Shown here: positions 19,912-29,385 of the stretch, in pieces | Numbering within the stretch: position 1 is the first letter of the stretch | How the letters are laid out: each line of letters begins with the position of its first letter | NCBI GenBank assembly: GCA_020859845.1 | Contig: JAJBVL010000050.1 | Coordinates: 1 to 64,000, forward strand | Direction: 5' to 3' | From: Bacteroidales bacterium | GTDB taxonomy: Bacteria; Bacteroidota; Bacteroidia; Bacteroidales; Muribaculaceae | Length of the DNA stretch: 64,000 bases | Notes under the pieces: generated by a model | What the model was told of the DNA's origin: nothing | What the model saw: the letters and a program-made list of their open reading frames with translations, nothing else | The model's database searches: none | Translations under genes and position numbers: made by a program

Positions 19912-22900
19912 TTAGAAAGTAGCCACGAGACCGAGGGTGACGGTGATAGGACGTGGATAGGTAGAGTTGTCAATACCCGAGAATACTTCAGGATCGAGGC
20001 CCTTGTAGCGGGTGATGACGAAGGGGTTTTGTACTACGCCGAATACACGCAGGTTGAGCTGGTCCTTGCAGAGGCCCGAGAAGGTGTAGCCTAGCGAGAT
20101 GTTGTCGCAGCGTACAAACGAGGCGTTTTCTACAAAGTAGTCGCTGACGCAGAGTTGGCTGTTGTCCACCCATGAGGGGAAGATGTATTCGCCCTTCAGC
20201 AGGTTGCTGAGCTGGTAGCCCGAAACGCCGCTCATGCGGGTGCGGTCATACTTAGGCCCGTTGTACACGTAGTTGCCAAAGTTGGCGCGGAGCACGATGC
20301 CAAAGTCCCAGTTCTTGTAGTTGAGGGTGTTGTTCCAAGCGAAGGTGGCTTTCGGGTCGCGGCTGTGGTAAACGATCTTGTCGGCATCGTTGATCACACC
20401 GTCGGCGTTCTGGTCAACATACTGGCCGGGGACGGGATCGCCATTGTCGTCGTATACCTGCTGATATACCAGGAATGAGAAGGCAGGATAGCCCACCATG
20501 TGGTATTGCAGGCCTGTACCTGTACCGCTGGGAGCGGTGGCTGCTTGTATCTGAGAGGTCTCAGCGTCGCCTGTCAGCTTGGTAATCTTGTTCTTGTTGT
20601 AGGAGTAGTTGAGGCTCGTGGTCCAAGTGAATTCCTTGTTGACGATGGGGCGAGCGGTGATGGTAAATTCCACACCAGTGTTGCGCAGCGAGCCGATGTT
20701 GCGCGTCAGGTAGTTGGAGGTGTTGAGCGTCACGATAGGCGCTTTGGCCAGAAGGTCCTTAGTGTTGCGCAGATACCAGTCGGCTGCAAGGGTGATACGG
20801 TTGTTGAGGAATGCGAAGTCCATACCGATGTTCCAAGTCGTTGTCTCCTCCCACTTGATCTGTGGGTCGTAAGCGTTGGGATACAGAGGATTGATCCACT
20901 GGCCATTGACGTTGACATACTGGAAGCCCTGGCTGCTCGATACAGTGTAGGTAGGCATATAGGGGAAGTCAAGACCGATATCCTGCTGACCAGTGACACC
21001 CCAGCCGAGACGCAGTTTCCATTCGTTCCACACCTGCTGAAGGTCTTCCATGAAAGGCATGTTGCTTATCTTCCAACCGAGAGCCAACGAGGGGAAGAGG
21101 CCCCAGCGGCTATCCTTGCTGAAGCGCGAAGTGGCATCATCACGAAGGGTGAACGTCAAGAGGTAGGTGTCCTTAAACGAGTAGTTGAAGCGGCCAAAGA
21201 ACGACACGAGTTGCAGTGGGCTGCTCCAGTAGGTCATGGGAGCGTTGTTGACGCTCTTGCCTACGTTGCTGCTTGAGCTGCTGTCTACGCTGATGGTGTA
21301 GACGCCGTTGTCGTAGGGGATATAGCCACCGTTGGTCTGGTAGCCGAGCGAGTTGACGTATGTGTTGCTGCGTCCGTGGTAGTCAAACTTCTGCCAGGAG
21401 TAACCCACCATGATGTCAAAAGTGCTCTGCAGCACGTCTACATCCTTGCGGTAGTTGGCATAGAAGTCGAGCAGGGTGTTGCGCTGGAGCTCATACCAGT
21501 CGTAGCGGGTCTCAGCACCTGCCGAGCCCATGGCCATCAAGTCGTTGTTGCGCCAAGCCGATGCCGAGTTGGCAGCGGTGCGGCTGTCTTGCTCGTTCTT
21601 CGACACCTGATAACCGAGGTTGAGGTTCAGGTGGAGCTCAGGGAGGAAATGGACTGAGTAGTCCAACTGGATATTACCGCTCGACGAGTAGACCTTGCTG
21701 ATATTTTTCACATCGTCAAGCATCTGCAGCGGGTTGAGGCTTGCTTGGGTCTCGAGAGCGCCCGAGCCTGTGGTGATATTGGTGTAGCCGTTGAAGGCTG
21801 TCACGCCAGCATCGCCAGTGGTGTTGTAGGCGGTCTTGACGGGAAGGGTGGGGTTGAAGCCCGAGGCTGCGCCGATAGCGCCAGTGTCGGCGTTGCGGGT
21901 GTGCACGTAGGTGCCACTCACGTTGGCGTTGACGCTCAGGTGGTTTTCAAAGAATTTTGGGTTGAGGTTGATACCTACAGTGGTACGCTGCATCGACGAG
22001 GTCTTCAGGATACCTTGGCTGTCGGTATAGGAGGCTGATACACGATAGGGAAGGATGCCCAGCGAACCGCCTACGCTCAGGTTGTAGTCCTGCGAGAGGG
22101 TGGTGCGGAGCACTTCCTTCTGCCAGTCGGTGCTGGCGTTGCCAAGCATAGCGATGGCAGCGTCAGTGCCTATATCGTTGCGCACTACGTTGGCAAACTC
22201 CTCAGCGCCCATAAGGTCGAGAGAGTTGCGAGCAGTGTTGACGTGCCAGTTGGCAGCGAAGTTGACCTGCGGACGTCCGCTTTGGCCTTTCTTCGTGGTG
22301 ATGATAATTACACCATTGGATGCGCGGCTACCATAGATGGCCGTTGCTGATGCATCCTTGAGGATGGTGAGGCTTTCGATGTTTTGAGGGTTAACCATGG
22401 TGAGGGCGTTGGTGCCACCAGCGTTCGACTGGTCGGTCTGAGGCACACCGTCGATTACGATCAGAGGGTTGTTGTTGGCCGACAGCGACGAGCCGCCACG
22501 GATACGTATCGTGGCGTTGCCTGTAGGATCACCACCCGAAGTGGTTACGGTCACACCAGGCGATGCGCCCACGAGGAGGTCTTGGGTAGAGGTGGCGATA
22601 CCAGCCTCGATGTCATCGGGCTTGATAACGGCCACGGAGCCAGTAGCGTCCGACTTCTTCACTACACCGTAACCCACTACCACTACTTCTTGCAGCATCT
22701 GGGTATTCTCGGAGAGTGTGACGTCAATCACGGTACGACCATCTACGGGTATCTCTTGTGTGACACACCCGATGAAAGAAAATACAAGCACTGCGTCAGG
22801 CTCAACGTCCAGTCGATACTGGCCGTCAAAGTCAGTTGCCACACCGTTGGAGGTGTCTTTTACCTTCACTGTAGCGCCGATCAGGGGATCGCCCAGGTCG

Positions 22901-23016
22901 TCGGTCACTGTACCGGTGACAGTAATCTTTTGCGCTAAAGCGGGGAAAGCAAAGCATAGCACTAAGACAAGCGCAAGCCAGCCTTTCCGACTCATTTGTA
23001 AACAAATGTTCTTCAT
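19912..23016 (-). CDS. SusC/RagA-family TonB-linked outer membrane protein
   Basis: 1034 aa; GTVTDDLGDPLIGATVKVKD, EVVVVGYGVVKKSDATGSV, LTILKDASATAIYGSRASNGVIIITTKKGQ. Confidence 0.95.
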   Translation of the reverse strand: MKNICLQMSRKGWLALVLVLCFAFPALAQKITVTGTVTDDLGDPLIGATVKVKDTSNGVATDFDGQYRLDVEPDAVLVFSFIGCVTQEIPVDGRTVIDVTLSENTQMLQEVVVVGYGVVKKSDATGSVAVIKPDDIEAGIATSTQDLLVGASPGVTVTTSGGDPTGNATIRIRGGSSLSANNNPLIVIDGVPQTDQSNAGGTNALTMVNPQNIESLTILKDASATAIYGSRASNGVIIITTKKGQSGRPQVNFAANWHVNTARNSLDLMGAEEFANVVRNDIGTDAAIAMLGNASTDWQKEVLRTTLSQDYNLSVGGSLGILPYRVSASYTDSQGILKTSSMQRTTVGINLNPKFFENHLSVNANVSGTYVHTRNADTGAIGAASGFNPTLPVKTAYNTTGDAGVTAFNGYTNITTGSGALETQASLNPLQMLDDVKNISKVYSSSGNIQLDYSVHFLPELHLNLNLGYQVSKNEQDSRTAANSASAWRNNDLMAMGSAGAETRYDWYELQRNTLLDFYANYRKDVDVLQSTFDIMVGYSWQKFDYHGRSNTYVNSLGYQTNGGYIPYDNGVYTISVDSSSSSNVGKSVNNAPMTYWSSPLQLVSFFGRFNYSFKDTYLLTFTLRDDATSRFSKDSRWGLFPSLALGWKISNMPFMEDLQQVWNEWKLRLGWGVTGQQDIGLDFPYMPTYTVSSSQGFQYVNVNGQWINPLYPNAYDPQIKWEETTTWNIGMDFAFLNNRITLAADWYLRNTKDLLAKAPIVTLNTSNYLTRNIGSLRNTGVEFTITARPIVNKEFTWTTSLNYSYNKNKITKLTGDAETSQIQAATAPSGTGTGLQYHMVGYPAFSFLVYQQVYDDNGDPVPGQYVDQNADGVINDADKIVYHSRDPKATFAWNNTLNYKNWDFGIVLRANFGNYVYNGPKYDRTRMSGVSGYQLSNLLKGEYIFPSWVDNSQLCVSDYFVENASFVRCDNISLGYTFSGLCKDQLNLRVFGVVQNPFVITRYKGLDPEVFSGIDNSTYPRPITVTLGLVATF

Positions 23017-23235
23017 GCAAATGTTTTTAGGAATGTTGAAAAATACAAGTAAATATGATATCTCTTTTGGACCCTTGGTTTAGGGACATAACGTGGGTGC
23101 AAAGTAAACGAATCTTTTTAAATGTTCAATAACTTTTGACAAAATTATTTTTAGATGAGCGAAGATTTAACTAGAGATAACACAAGCAGCTCGCTCTACA
23201 GCCGAAAATCTCGCTAAGATTTTGTCATGCAAATC

Positions 23236-23325
23236 CCCAATCTAATGCAACCCCGTCGGGATTGTTTCAAATAGCCTTCAGGATAGCCCAATCTAATGCA
23301 ACCCCGTCGGGGTTGTTTCAAATAG
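23236..23325. repeat. Two 39-bp copies of the CAACCCCGTCGGGG(R)TTG palindromic repeat
   Basis: CCCAATCTAATGCAACCCCGTCGGGRTTGTTTCAAATAG at 23236-23274 and 23287-23325. Confidence 0.9.
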
Positions 23326-23422
23326 AAATTAGATGAACTATTTATATCTAAATGGAAAAAATCTCTACTGGACTCGAGGGCATGTTGTGGCCATGAGGCT
23401 ACAAATGAATTGAAAGAGAAGC

Positions 23423-24616
23423 TCAGACGAAGAAGTCGCTGCGCAGACGATGGCGGATGGCCAGGAAATTGCCGGCGGTGATGAAAGCCATTATGATAAT
23501 TCCAGCGCCAATAGCGCTTAGGCATGAGCCAGGCTCTATGCCCAGACTCTCCAACGAGCCTTTCCAACAATGGCGCACGATAAACATTATGGCTAATGCG
23601 CCTCCCAATACTGCCAGATTGATGGAGCCAATAATAATGTAATAACAGCGTGCTATTGACTGTGGACTATAGCCAAGGAGCATCAACTGGCGCAGCTTGT
23701 CGCGGCTCTTGGTGAGCAGGAGCCATACACTGAGCATCAGTATGAAAAAAGCCAACGCGCAGATCACCACCCCCACAGCCAACACAATGCCTGTCACGAG
23801 CCGCAAGAAGAAAGCAGCACGTCCGTTATCGGCTTTGTCGCCTGCGGCCTCATATCCCTTAGATGCAAGAAATGTGGCTATGGCTGGATCTCCAGGGGTC
23901 TTCACCTTTATTATAAGACGCGATGGCGCTGTCGTAGAGCCTGGCTCTCCATAGATGCCATTGGCCCACTCCATAAACTCTTCTGGCACGGCTATGGTGT
24001 TGAGGCGCGATGAGAACCCCACTATCTTGGCGTCCATCCAGCGCTGCTGCCCATTGCCGCTCAGCGACAACCGCAGGGGGATAGCCCCTATCATTCCTTC
24101 GCTTATCTGAGGGAGACCACGCGAGGTGGCGAAACCAAAATTATAGAGCGTTAGATAGTCTTTACTGATGACGATAGGCACTGTAGTGTCTACGCCCGGT
24201 CGGAAACTCCATCCCTTGGGGTTGATGTCGAAAAACTCTTGCGGTATCGACTCCAGGAAAAGGGCTGTTGACATGCCTTTACCCCCCATCGACACTGTGG
24301 CATAGACATTGAAGTCGGCTGCCCGAAAGCCACCCACATCGCCAGCCCAAGGTTGGCTCTCAATCTCAGCGATGTCGGCGGTGGAGAAGGAGGTATTGGC
24401 CCCCATAAGTGCGCCAAGGCCGCTCACAGTCTTGGATATGATAAGGTAGTCGCGACTCATAAAGGAGTCGTCGTCGGCCCACAAGCTACGCACGTCGCTG
24501 TAAAACCTTACGGCAGTGACCACGATAGCCAATCCAACGAGGCTGGCCAGAGCATACCCAGTCATCTGTAGAGCGCTGATATTGCGGCGCAGTAGACTAC
24601 TAACAAGGTTTTTCAT
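23423..24616 (-). CDS. FtsX-like/MacB-type ABC transporter permease
   Basis: N-terminal TM, periplasmic core, three C-terminal TMs; overlaps the ATPase gene start by 4 nt. Confidence 0.75.
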   Translation of the reverse strand: MKNLVSSLLRRNISALQMTGYALASLVGLAIVVTAVRFYSDVRSLWADDDSFMSRDYLIISKTVSGLGALMGANTSFSTADIAEIESQPWAGDVGGFRAADFNVYATVSMGGKGMSTALFLESIPQEFFDINPKGWSFRPGVDTTVPIVISKDYLTLYNFGFATSRGLPQISEGMIGAIPLRLSLSGNGQQRWMDAKIVGFSSRLNTIAVPEEFMEWANGIYGEPGSTTAPSRLIIKVKTPGDPAIATFLASKGYEAAGDKADNGRAAFFLRLVTGIVLAVGVVICALAFFILMLSVWLLLTKSRDKLRQLMLLGYSPQSIARCYYIIIGSINLAVLGGALAIMFIVRHCWKGSLESLGIEPGSCLSAIGAGIIIMAFITAGNFLAIRHRLRSDFFV

Positions 24617-25281
24617 AACTGAAGTCGAAGGTCGATAGGAAGGTTGATATCATTGCCCACTGACGTGGCTATTATGGCCGCTCCCTGCTCGCGTGCCTCG
24701 CGAGCTATAAGGGCGCCTACAGCGGCGTTGTTGCGCTGGTCGAGATGGCTCACGGGTTCATCGATGAGCAGGAAGTCGAAGGGCTGGCAGAGGGCTCTGA
24801 CGATGGCCACCCTTTGCTGTTGGCCTATCGAAAGGTGGGCTGCTGGCTGTTGGCGCTTGTCGGCCACCTCCAGCTCTTCGAGGGCGCTTTCTATCCATCC
24901 TGTAGTGCGAAAGCCAGTGAGGTTGTTTTTGATCAAAAGATTCTCCCACACGGTGAGCTCGGGAAAGAGGCCAAGGTCTTGAGGCAAGTAGGCCAGTGAA
25001 TGCTCGCGTAGCCTACACCAGTCGGCTATGGAGAAGGAGCGGATATCCTTTTGGTCCATCGTTATCTTGCCGTGATAGTCGCGCCGCAACCCATAAATGA
25101 AGGCGCAGAGCGACGATTTACCCGTGCCGCTTTCGGCGTGGATAAGGTAATGCTTGCCACGCTCAAAAGTGAAGCTCTCGCGGAGCCACACCTCTGAGCT
25201 GGCTATATGAGCCTCCTCCTCTTGCCCCAGGAACACTGCTGGCAAAAGATTGTGGATGGAGATGCGCGATAGGTGAGTCAT
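24613..25281 (-). CDS. ABC transporter ATP-binding protein
   Basis: Walker A AESGTGKSS, signature LSIGQQQRVAI, Walker B FLLIDEPVSHLD. Confidence 0.93.
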   Translation of the reverse strand: MTHLSRISIHNLLPAVFLGQEEEAHIASSEVWLRESFTFERGKHYLIHAESGTGKSSLCAFIYGLRRDYHGKITMDQKDIRSFSIADWCRLREHSLAYLPQDLGLFPELTVWENLLIKNNLTGFRTTGWIESALEELEVADKRQQPAAHLSIGQQQRVAIVRALCQPFDFLLIDEPVSHLDQRNNAAVGALIAREAREQGAAIIATSVGNDINLPIDLRLQL

Positions 25282-25284
25282 GTC

Positions 25285-26637
25285 TTAAATAAAGCCACCA
25301 AACAGACGTATGAGGGTAGGGACGATAGGCTCGTTGGTGTCCTCAAGATTGATCTGCATACTCATGCTCTCAGTCTCCATCCCGAAGGTAATCTTTGCGC
25401 CAAAGGTGGCTGAGGGATTGACCCATTCCAGAGTGGGAAACAGGAGGTAGGCAGCTGCTTCTTTGCTGAGGAAAGTGGTGTTGAGCTGATTATTGTGGGT
25501 CGATTCGATAGGGGCGTTTGAGACGGTGAAATAGCCATCGTATGCCCCGCCGTAGAAGGTCTTGTCGCGCCACGAGGCTGTGAAGTGGCCTTCGCGGTCG
25601 GTGGTGATGTTGAAACCGTACCCTCCCAGATAGCGGGTTAGAGTAGCCACACCATTGTCAACCATCTCTTGGGGCATGTGGACCATGGCAAGCCAGTCCC
25701 AGGTTGATAGGTCGTCAATCTGCGCTAAATCTTTAGGACCACCAGCGATGGCCACAGTGCCGTCAATTGACTGCAAGAAGGGGAGGAAGGTCTGCACCAT
25801 TCCTTGAGCCTGCAGGCCCCCCATCATTGATACGACGGCGGCCAGTGGCTCCCAATTGAAGTTGGCCTTGTCGATACCGGCAGCAGCGGCTCCCAGAAAG
25901 TAGTCGGGGACGTAGCGCAGGAAGTCGGTGTTGATCTCCTTAAAGCCTGTGTAAGCCACCAGGGTGCCATCAGCCTTCATATTTGTGCCATGCACAGCGA
26001 TAGCGTTTGACTTCACATCGACGTCGAAACAACTAAACACCGGCTCTTTCTCGCCTTCGGCCACGTTCGCGAGGCCCATTTGGCCGATGATGCTCTGATT
26101 GAGAGCAAGAGTGGTCAGATGGTCTACCTCAAGATATTCGGCCGCTCCATAGTTGGAGGTAAAATTCTGCTTCTCGGCAGATTGCAGTATTGTCTTTACG
26201 TGCTCCAGAGGATTAGGTCCCACGATGCTCCACACCTGATGGTCATTCCATACCAGTGGGGTGCCGCTGCAGCGATAGTATCCTTCTTGTGTGGTCACCT
26301 CTGCGTCGCGTGCCTGCTTCAGAAGAGCGTTAAGCTTGGACAGGTCGGTCACCTTGGCCGTTAAGACATAGGTATTGCCTGTAAGGAATATTACCAAGTG
26401 GTCAAGGTCGATAGCTTCCTTAGCTTGCCCGTAGTAAGTGGTAAACTCTGGGTCGGCAATGGCCGACAGAGCATCACCGCATTGGTCAACCCACTTGTTG
26501 AGGTTGACAATCGAAACGATGCCGGCGTCGGCGGGGATGGTCTCAAGCAGCGACTTCTCTTCATGATGACATGCCGAGAGCACCATTAGCATCACTGAGG
26601 CTAATAATAGGGTAGAGTGGCGAACAATTGCTTTCAT
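25285..26637 (-). CDS. Lipoprotein resembling DUF4836
   Basis: Lipobox LSACH; LLETIPADAGIVSIVNLNKWVDQCG; internal ATG at 26637 preferred. Confidence 0.65.
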   Translation of the reverse strand: MKAIVRHSTLLLASVMLMVLSACHHEEKSLLETIPADAGIVSIVNLNKWVDQCGDALSAIADPEFTTYYGQAKEAIDLDHLVIFLTGNTYVLTAKVTDLSKLNALLKQARDAEVTTQEGYYRCSGTPLVWNDHQVWSIVGPNPLEHVKTILQSAEKQNFTSNYGAAEYLEVDHLTTLALNQSIIGQMGLANVAEGEKEPVFSCFDVDVKSNAIAVHGTNMKADGTLVAYTGFKEINTDFLRYVPDYFLGAAAAGIDKANFNWEPLAAVVSMMGGLQAQGMVQTFLPFLQSIDGTVAIAGGPKDLAQIDDLSTWDWLAMVHMPQEMVDNGVATLTRYLGGYGFNITTDREGHFTASWRDKTFYGGAYDGYFTVSNAPIESTHNNQLNTTFLSKEAAAYLLFPTLEWVNPSATFGAKITFGMETESMSMQINLEDTNEPIVPTLIRLFGGFI

Positions 26638-26752
26638 AATCGAGTTGATGTGATATTTAGAAAACAAAATTAGTGCTTTTTTGCTCCACTTTCACTAATT
26701 TTGTGCGTTTTTATAGCTATACACCCCATTAACTGACACAACAATAGGTAAT

Positions 26753-27937
26753 ATGCTCGAAGTATCTCAGCGCATACAGGCGCTTGCCCCTTCAGCCACG
26801 CTGGCAATGTCGCAGCGCAGCAACGAGCTGCGCGCCCAAGGCGTGGACGTCATCAATATGTCGGTAGGCGAACCCGACTTTGACACCCCCCACCACATCA
26901 AGGAGGCTGCCAAGCGAGCCATCGACGAAAACTATACTCGCTACACGCCGGTCCCGGGCTACATGTCGCTCCGCAAGGCTATAGTGCAAAATCTCAAGGA
27001 GACCAATGGCGTTGAGTACCAGCCCGAACAAATCGTGGTGTCAAACGGCGCCAAGCAGGGCCTCTGCAACGTGATCCTGAGCGTCATCAATCCCGGCGAC
27101 GAGGTGATAATCCCCACACCCGCATGGGTGAGCTACATGGAGATGGTCAAGCTTGCCGAGGGTAAGAATGTGCTCGTGCCCGCCGGCTTGGAGCAAGACT
27201 TCAAGGTGACGCCCGAGCAACTGCGCGCCGCCATCACTCCTCGCACACGTATGATTATCCTCTGCTCGCCCTCCAACCCCACTGGCAGTGTCTATACCCC
27301 CGATGAACTGCAAGCGCTCGTTGACGTCATCAAGGACTATCCCGATATCCTTGTGATGGCCGATGAGATATATCAGCAGATTAATTATACGGGCACTTTC
27401 CGCTCGCTCGGCTCTTTCCCCGAGATTGCCGACCGCGTAGTGGTGGTCAATGGTGTCTCGAAGGCTTATGCCATGACTGGCTGGCGTATAGGATTTATCG
27501 CTGCTCCTCTGTGGGTGGCTAAGGCCACTACCAAACTCCAAGGACAATACACCTCGGGCGCTTCGTCGATAGCCCAAAAGGCCGCCGAGGCTGCCTATCT
27601 GGGACCACAGGAGTGTGTCAAGGAGATGTGTGCGGTATTCCAGCGTCGTCGTGATCTCATCGTGGAGCTGGCTCGCCAGATTCCTGGGGTGAAGGTCAAC
27701 GTGCCTCAGGGCGCTTTCTATCTCTTCCCCGATGTGTCGAGCTACATCGGCAAGACCGTGGGTGGACGCGAGATAAAGAGTAGCGGCGACCTATGTATGT
27801 ACCTGCTCGAGGTGGCACACGTGGCCACTGTCGACGGCGCTGCTTTCTGTTTGCCCGGCTACATCCGTCTTAGCTACGCTACCAGCGACGACAATATCCG
27901 CGAAGCCATGCGCCGTATCCGCGAGGCATTGGCCTAA
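26753..27937 (+). CDS. Class I/II pyridoxal phosphate-dependent aminotransferase (aspartate aminotransferase-like)
   Basis: VINMSVGEPDFDTPHHIKEAAKRAI, SPSNPTGSVY, NGVSKAYAMTGWRIGF. Confidence 0.93.
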   Translation: MLEVSQRIQALAPSATLAMSQRSNELRAQGVDVINMSVGEPDFDTPHHIKEAAKRAIDENYTRYTPVPGYMSLRKAIVQNLKETNGVEYQPEQIVVSNGAKQGLCNVILSVINPGDEVIIPTPAWVSYMEMVKLAEGKNVLVPAGLEQDFKVTPEQLRAAITPRTRMIILCSPSNPTGSVYTPDELQALVDVIKDYPDILVMADEIYQQINYTGTFRSLGSFPEIADRVVVVNGVSKAYAMTGWRIGFIAAPLWVAKATTKLQGQYTSGASSIAQKAAEAAYLGPQECVKEMCAVFQRRRDLIVELARQIPGVKVNVPQGAFYLFPDVSSYIGKTVGGREIKSSGDLCMYLLEVAHVATVDGAAFCLPGYIRLSYATSDDNIREAMRRIREALA

Positions 27938-28611
27938 GGACGCTTTCGGATAATTGACAGCCCATCCCTCACCGGGAGCATTACCACCTCCAGCTGTGGA
28001 TTGGCTGCCACCATATCGTTAAACGTCATAATCCCTTGCATCTGGGGGTCCAGATGCAGGGGATTTTCCATTACTTTGCCGTCCCAAAGGGTATTGTCGG
28101 CCAGGATGTAACCACCGCTCTTGAGGCGAGGCAAAATCAGCTCTAAATATTGAGGATACAGGCGCTTGTTGGCATCGATGAGGACGAGATCCCAAGGCGC
28201 TAAAGCATCGAGCTGAGCCACCACCTCTAATGCATCGCCAATGTGGAGGGTTATGCGGTCGCCTCCCGGGGTGGTGGCAAATAGTTGGGTGAGCTCGTCC
28301 TCCATCTCGTCGTTGATCTCTACTGTGTGGATTTCTCCCTCGGGGGGAAGCCCCTCGGCAAGACACAGCGTGGCGTAGCCGGTAAAGGTGCCTATCTCCA
28401 ACACACGCTGCGGGCGTATCATCGTGGTGAGCATGGCCAGCAATCGGCCCTGCACATGGCCTGAGCACATCCGTGGGTAGAGGTGGCGCAGATATGTGTG
28501 GCGGTAGAGACGTGTCAGGTGTTCTGGCTCCGGGGATGTATGAGCAGCGATGTAATCTTCGAGGTATTCGGAGGCTTGCATGGGCAGAGGATTGTAGGGG
28601 TAAATGCTCAC
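27934..28611 (-). CDS. O-methyltransferase, catechol-O-methyltransferase-like family 3
   Basis: RVLEIGTFTGYATLCLAEGLP, VLIDANKRLYPQYLELILPRLKSGGYILADNTLWDGKV. Confidence 0.9.
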   Translation of the reverse strand: MSIYPYNPLPMQASEYLEDYIAAHTSPEPEHLTRLYRHTYLRHLYPRMCSGHVQGRLLAMLTTMIRPQRVLEIGTFTGYATLCLAEGLPPEGEIHTVEINDEMEDELTQLFATTPGGDRITLHIGDALEVVAQLDALAPWDLVLIDANKRLYPQYLELILPRLKSGGYILADNTLWDGKVMENPLHLDPQMQGIMTFNDMVAANPQLEVVMLPVRDGLSIIRKRP

Positions 28612-29330
28612 TCGCTAATGAGGGCTGCGGCAAGCTCAGGGATGCCTGTGCCTTTGGTGGCTGACACTTCAAAGAAGCGTAGGCTGGGATTGACCTTGCG
28701 AGCATTCTCTTTGATGCGCTCAATGTCGCTGTCGACATAAGGCAGGAGGTCAACCTTGTTGATGACACATATCTGGCTGCCGGCAAACATATAGGGATAC
28801 TTCAGGGGCTTGTCGTCGCCCTCGGTGACGCTAATCACCACTATGCGTTTGTTCTCACCAAGGTCGAAGGCGGCGGGGCACACCAGATTGCCCACGTTCT
28901 CTATGAAAAGCATCGTGCCCTCGGCGAGGTTGAGGTCTTGGATGGCATGACCCACCATATGGGCATCGAGATGACAGCCATTGGCGGTGTTGATCTGGAT
29001 GGCGTCGATGCCAAGAGCTTTTATGCGGTCGGCGTCGTTGGTGGTCTGCTGATCGCCTTCGATGACGGCCAGTGGCTTCTGCCCTTGAAGTTCGCGTAGC
29101 AGGGCTTCGAGAAGCGATGTCTTGCCCGAGCCTGGAGAAGACACGATATTGAAAGCTTTGGCTCCTTTAGCGGCCAGATATCCGCGATTGAAAGCGGCGT
29201 GGCGATTGTTCTCGCCCAGAATGTCGGCTTCGAGGGTTACGCGGGTGGGTTGATGATGATCGTGGTCGTGGTGATGGTCGTGATGATGGTCGTGATTGTC
29301 AGGTTGGCCGCAGCCACAGGTGGTACACAT
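28608..29330 (-). CDS. hypB: Hydrogenase nickel incorporation protein HypB
   Basis: N-terminal MCTTCGCG plus His-rich stretch HDHHHDHHHDHDHH; G3E GTPase motif SSPGSGKTSLLE; start at 29330 by the CxxCGC motif. Confidence 0.92.
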   Translation of the reverse strand: MCTTCGCGQPDNHDHHHDHHHDHDHHQPTRVTLEADILGENNRHAAFNRGYLAAKGAKAFNIVSSPGSGKTSLLEALLRELQGQKPLAVIEGDQQTTNDADRIKALGIDAIQINTANGCHLDAHMVGHAIQDLNLAEGTMLFIENVGNLVCPAAFDLGENKRIVVISVTEGDDKPLKYPYMFAGSQICVINKVDLLPYVDSDIERIKENARKVNPSLRFFEVSATKGTGIPELAAALISE

Positions 29331-29385
29331 AATGGTTGGTGGGGTTGTTGGAGTTATTGGGGTTGTTGGAGTTGTTAGGGGAGAG

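Noticed and set aside
22384-22938. 184-aa plus ORF within the second susC
   Set aside because: Antisense of a conserved susC N-terminus; no independent support.
23236-23325. Possible two-repeat CRISPR
   Set aside because: Only two units with a 12-bp spacer; same palindromic family as single copies elsewhere.
23214-23570. 118-aa minus ORF containing repeated LKQxRRGCIRLG
   Set aside because: It is the translation of the palindromic repeat pair plus antisense/overlap of the permease 3' end; not a convincing protein.
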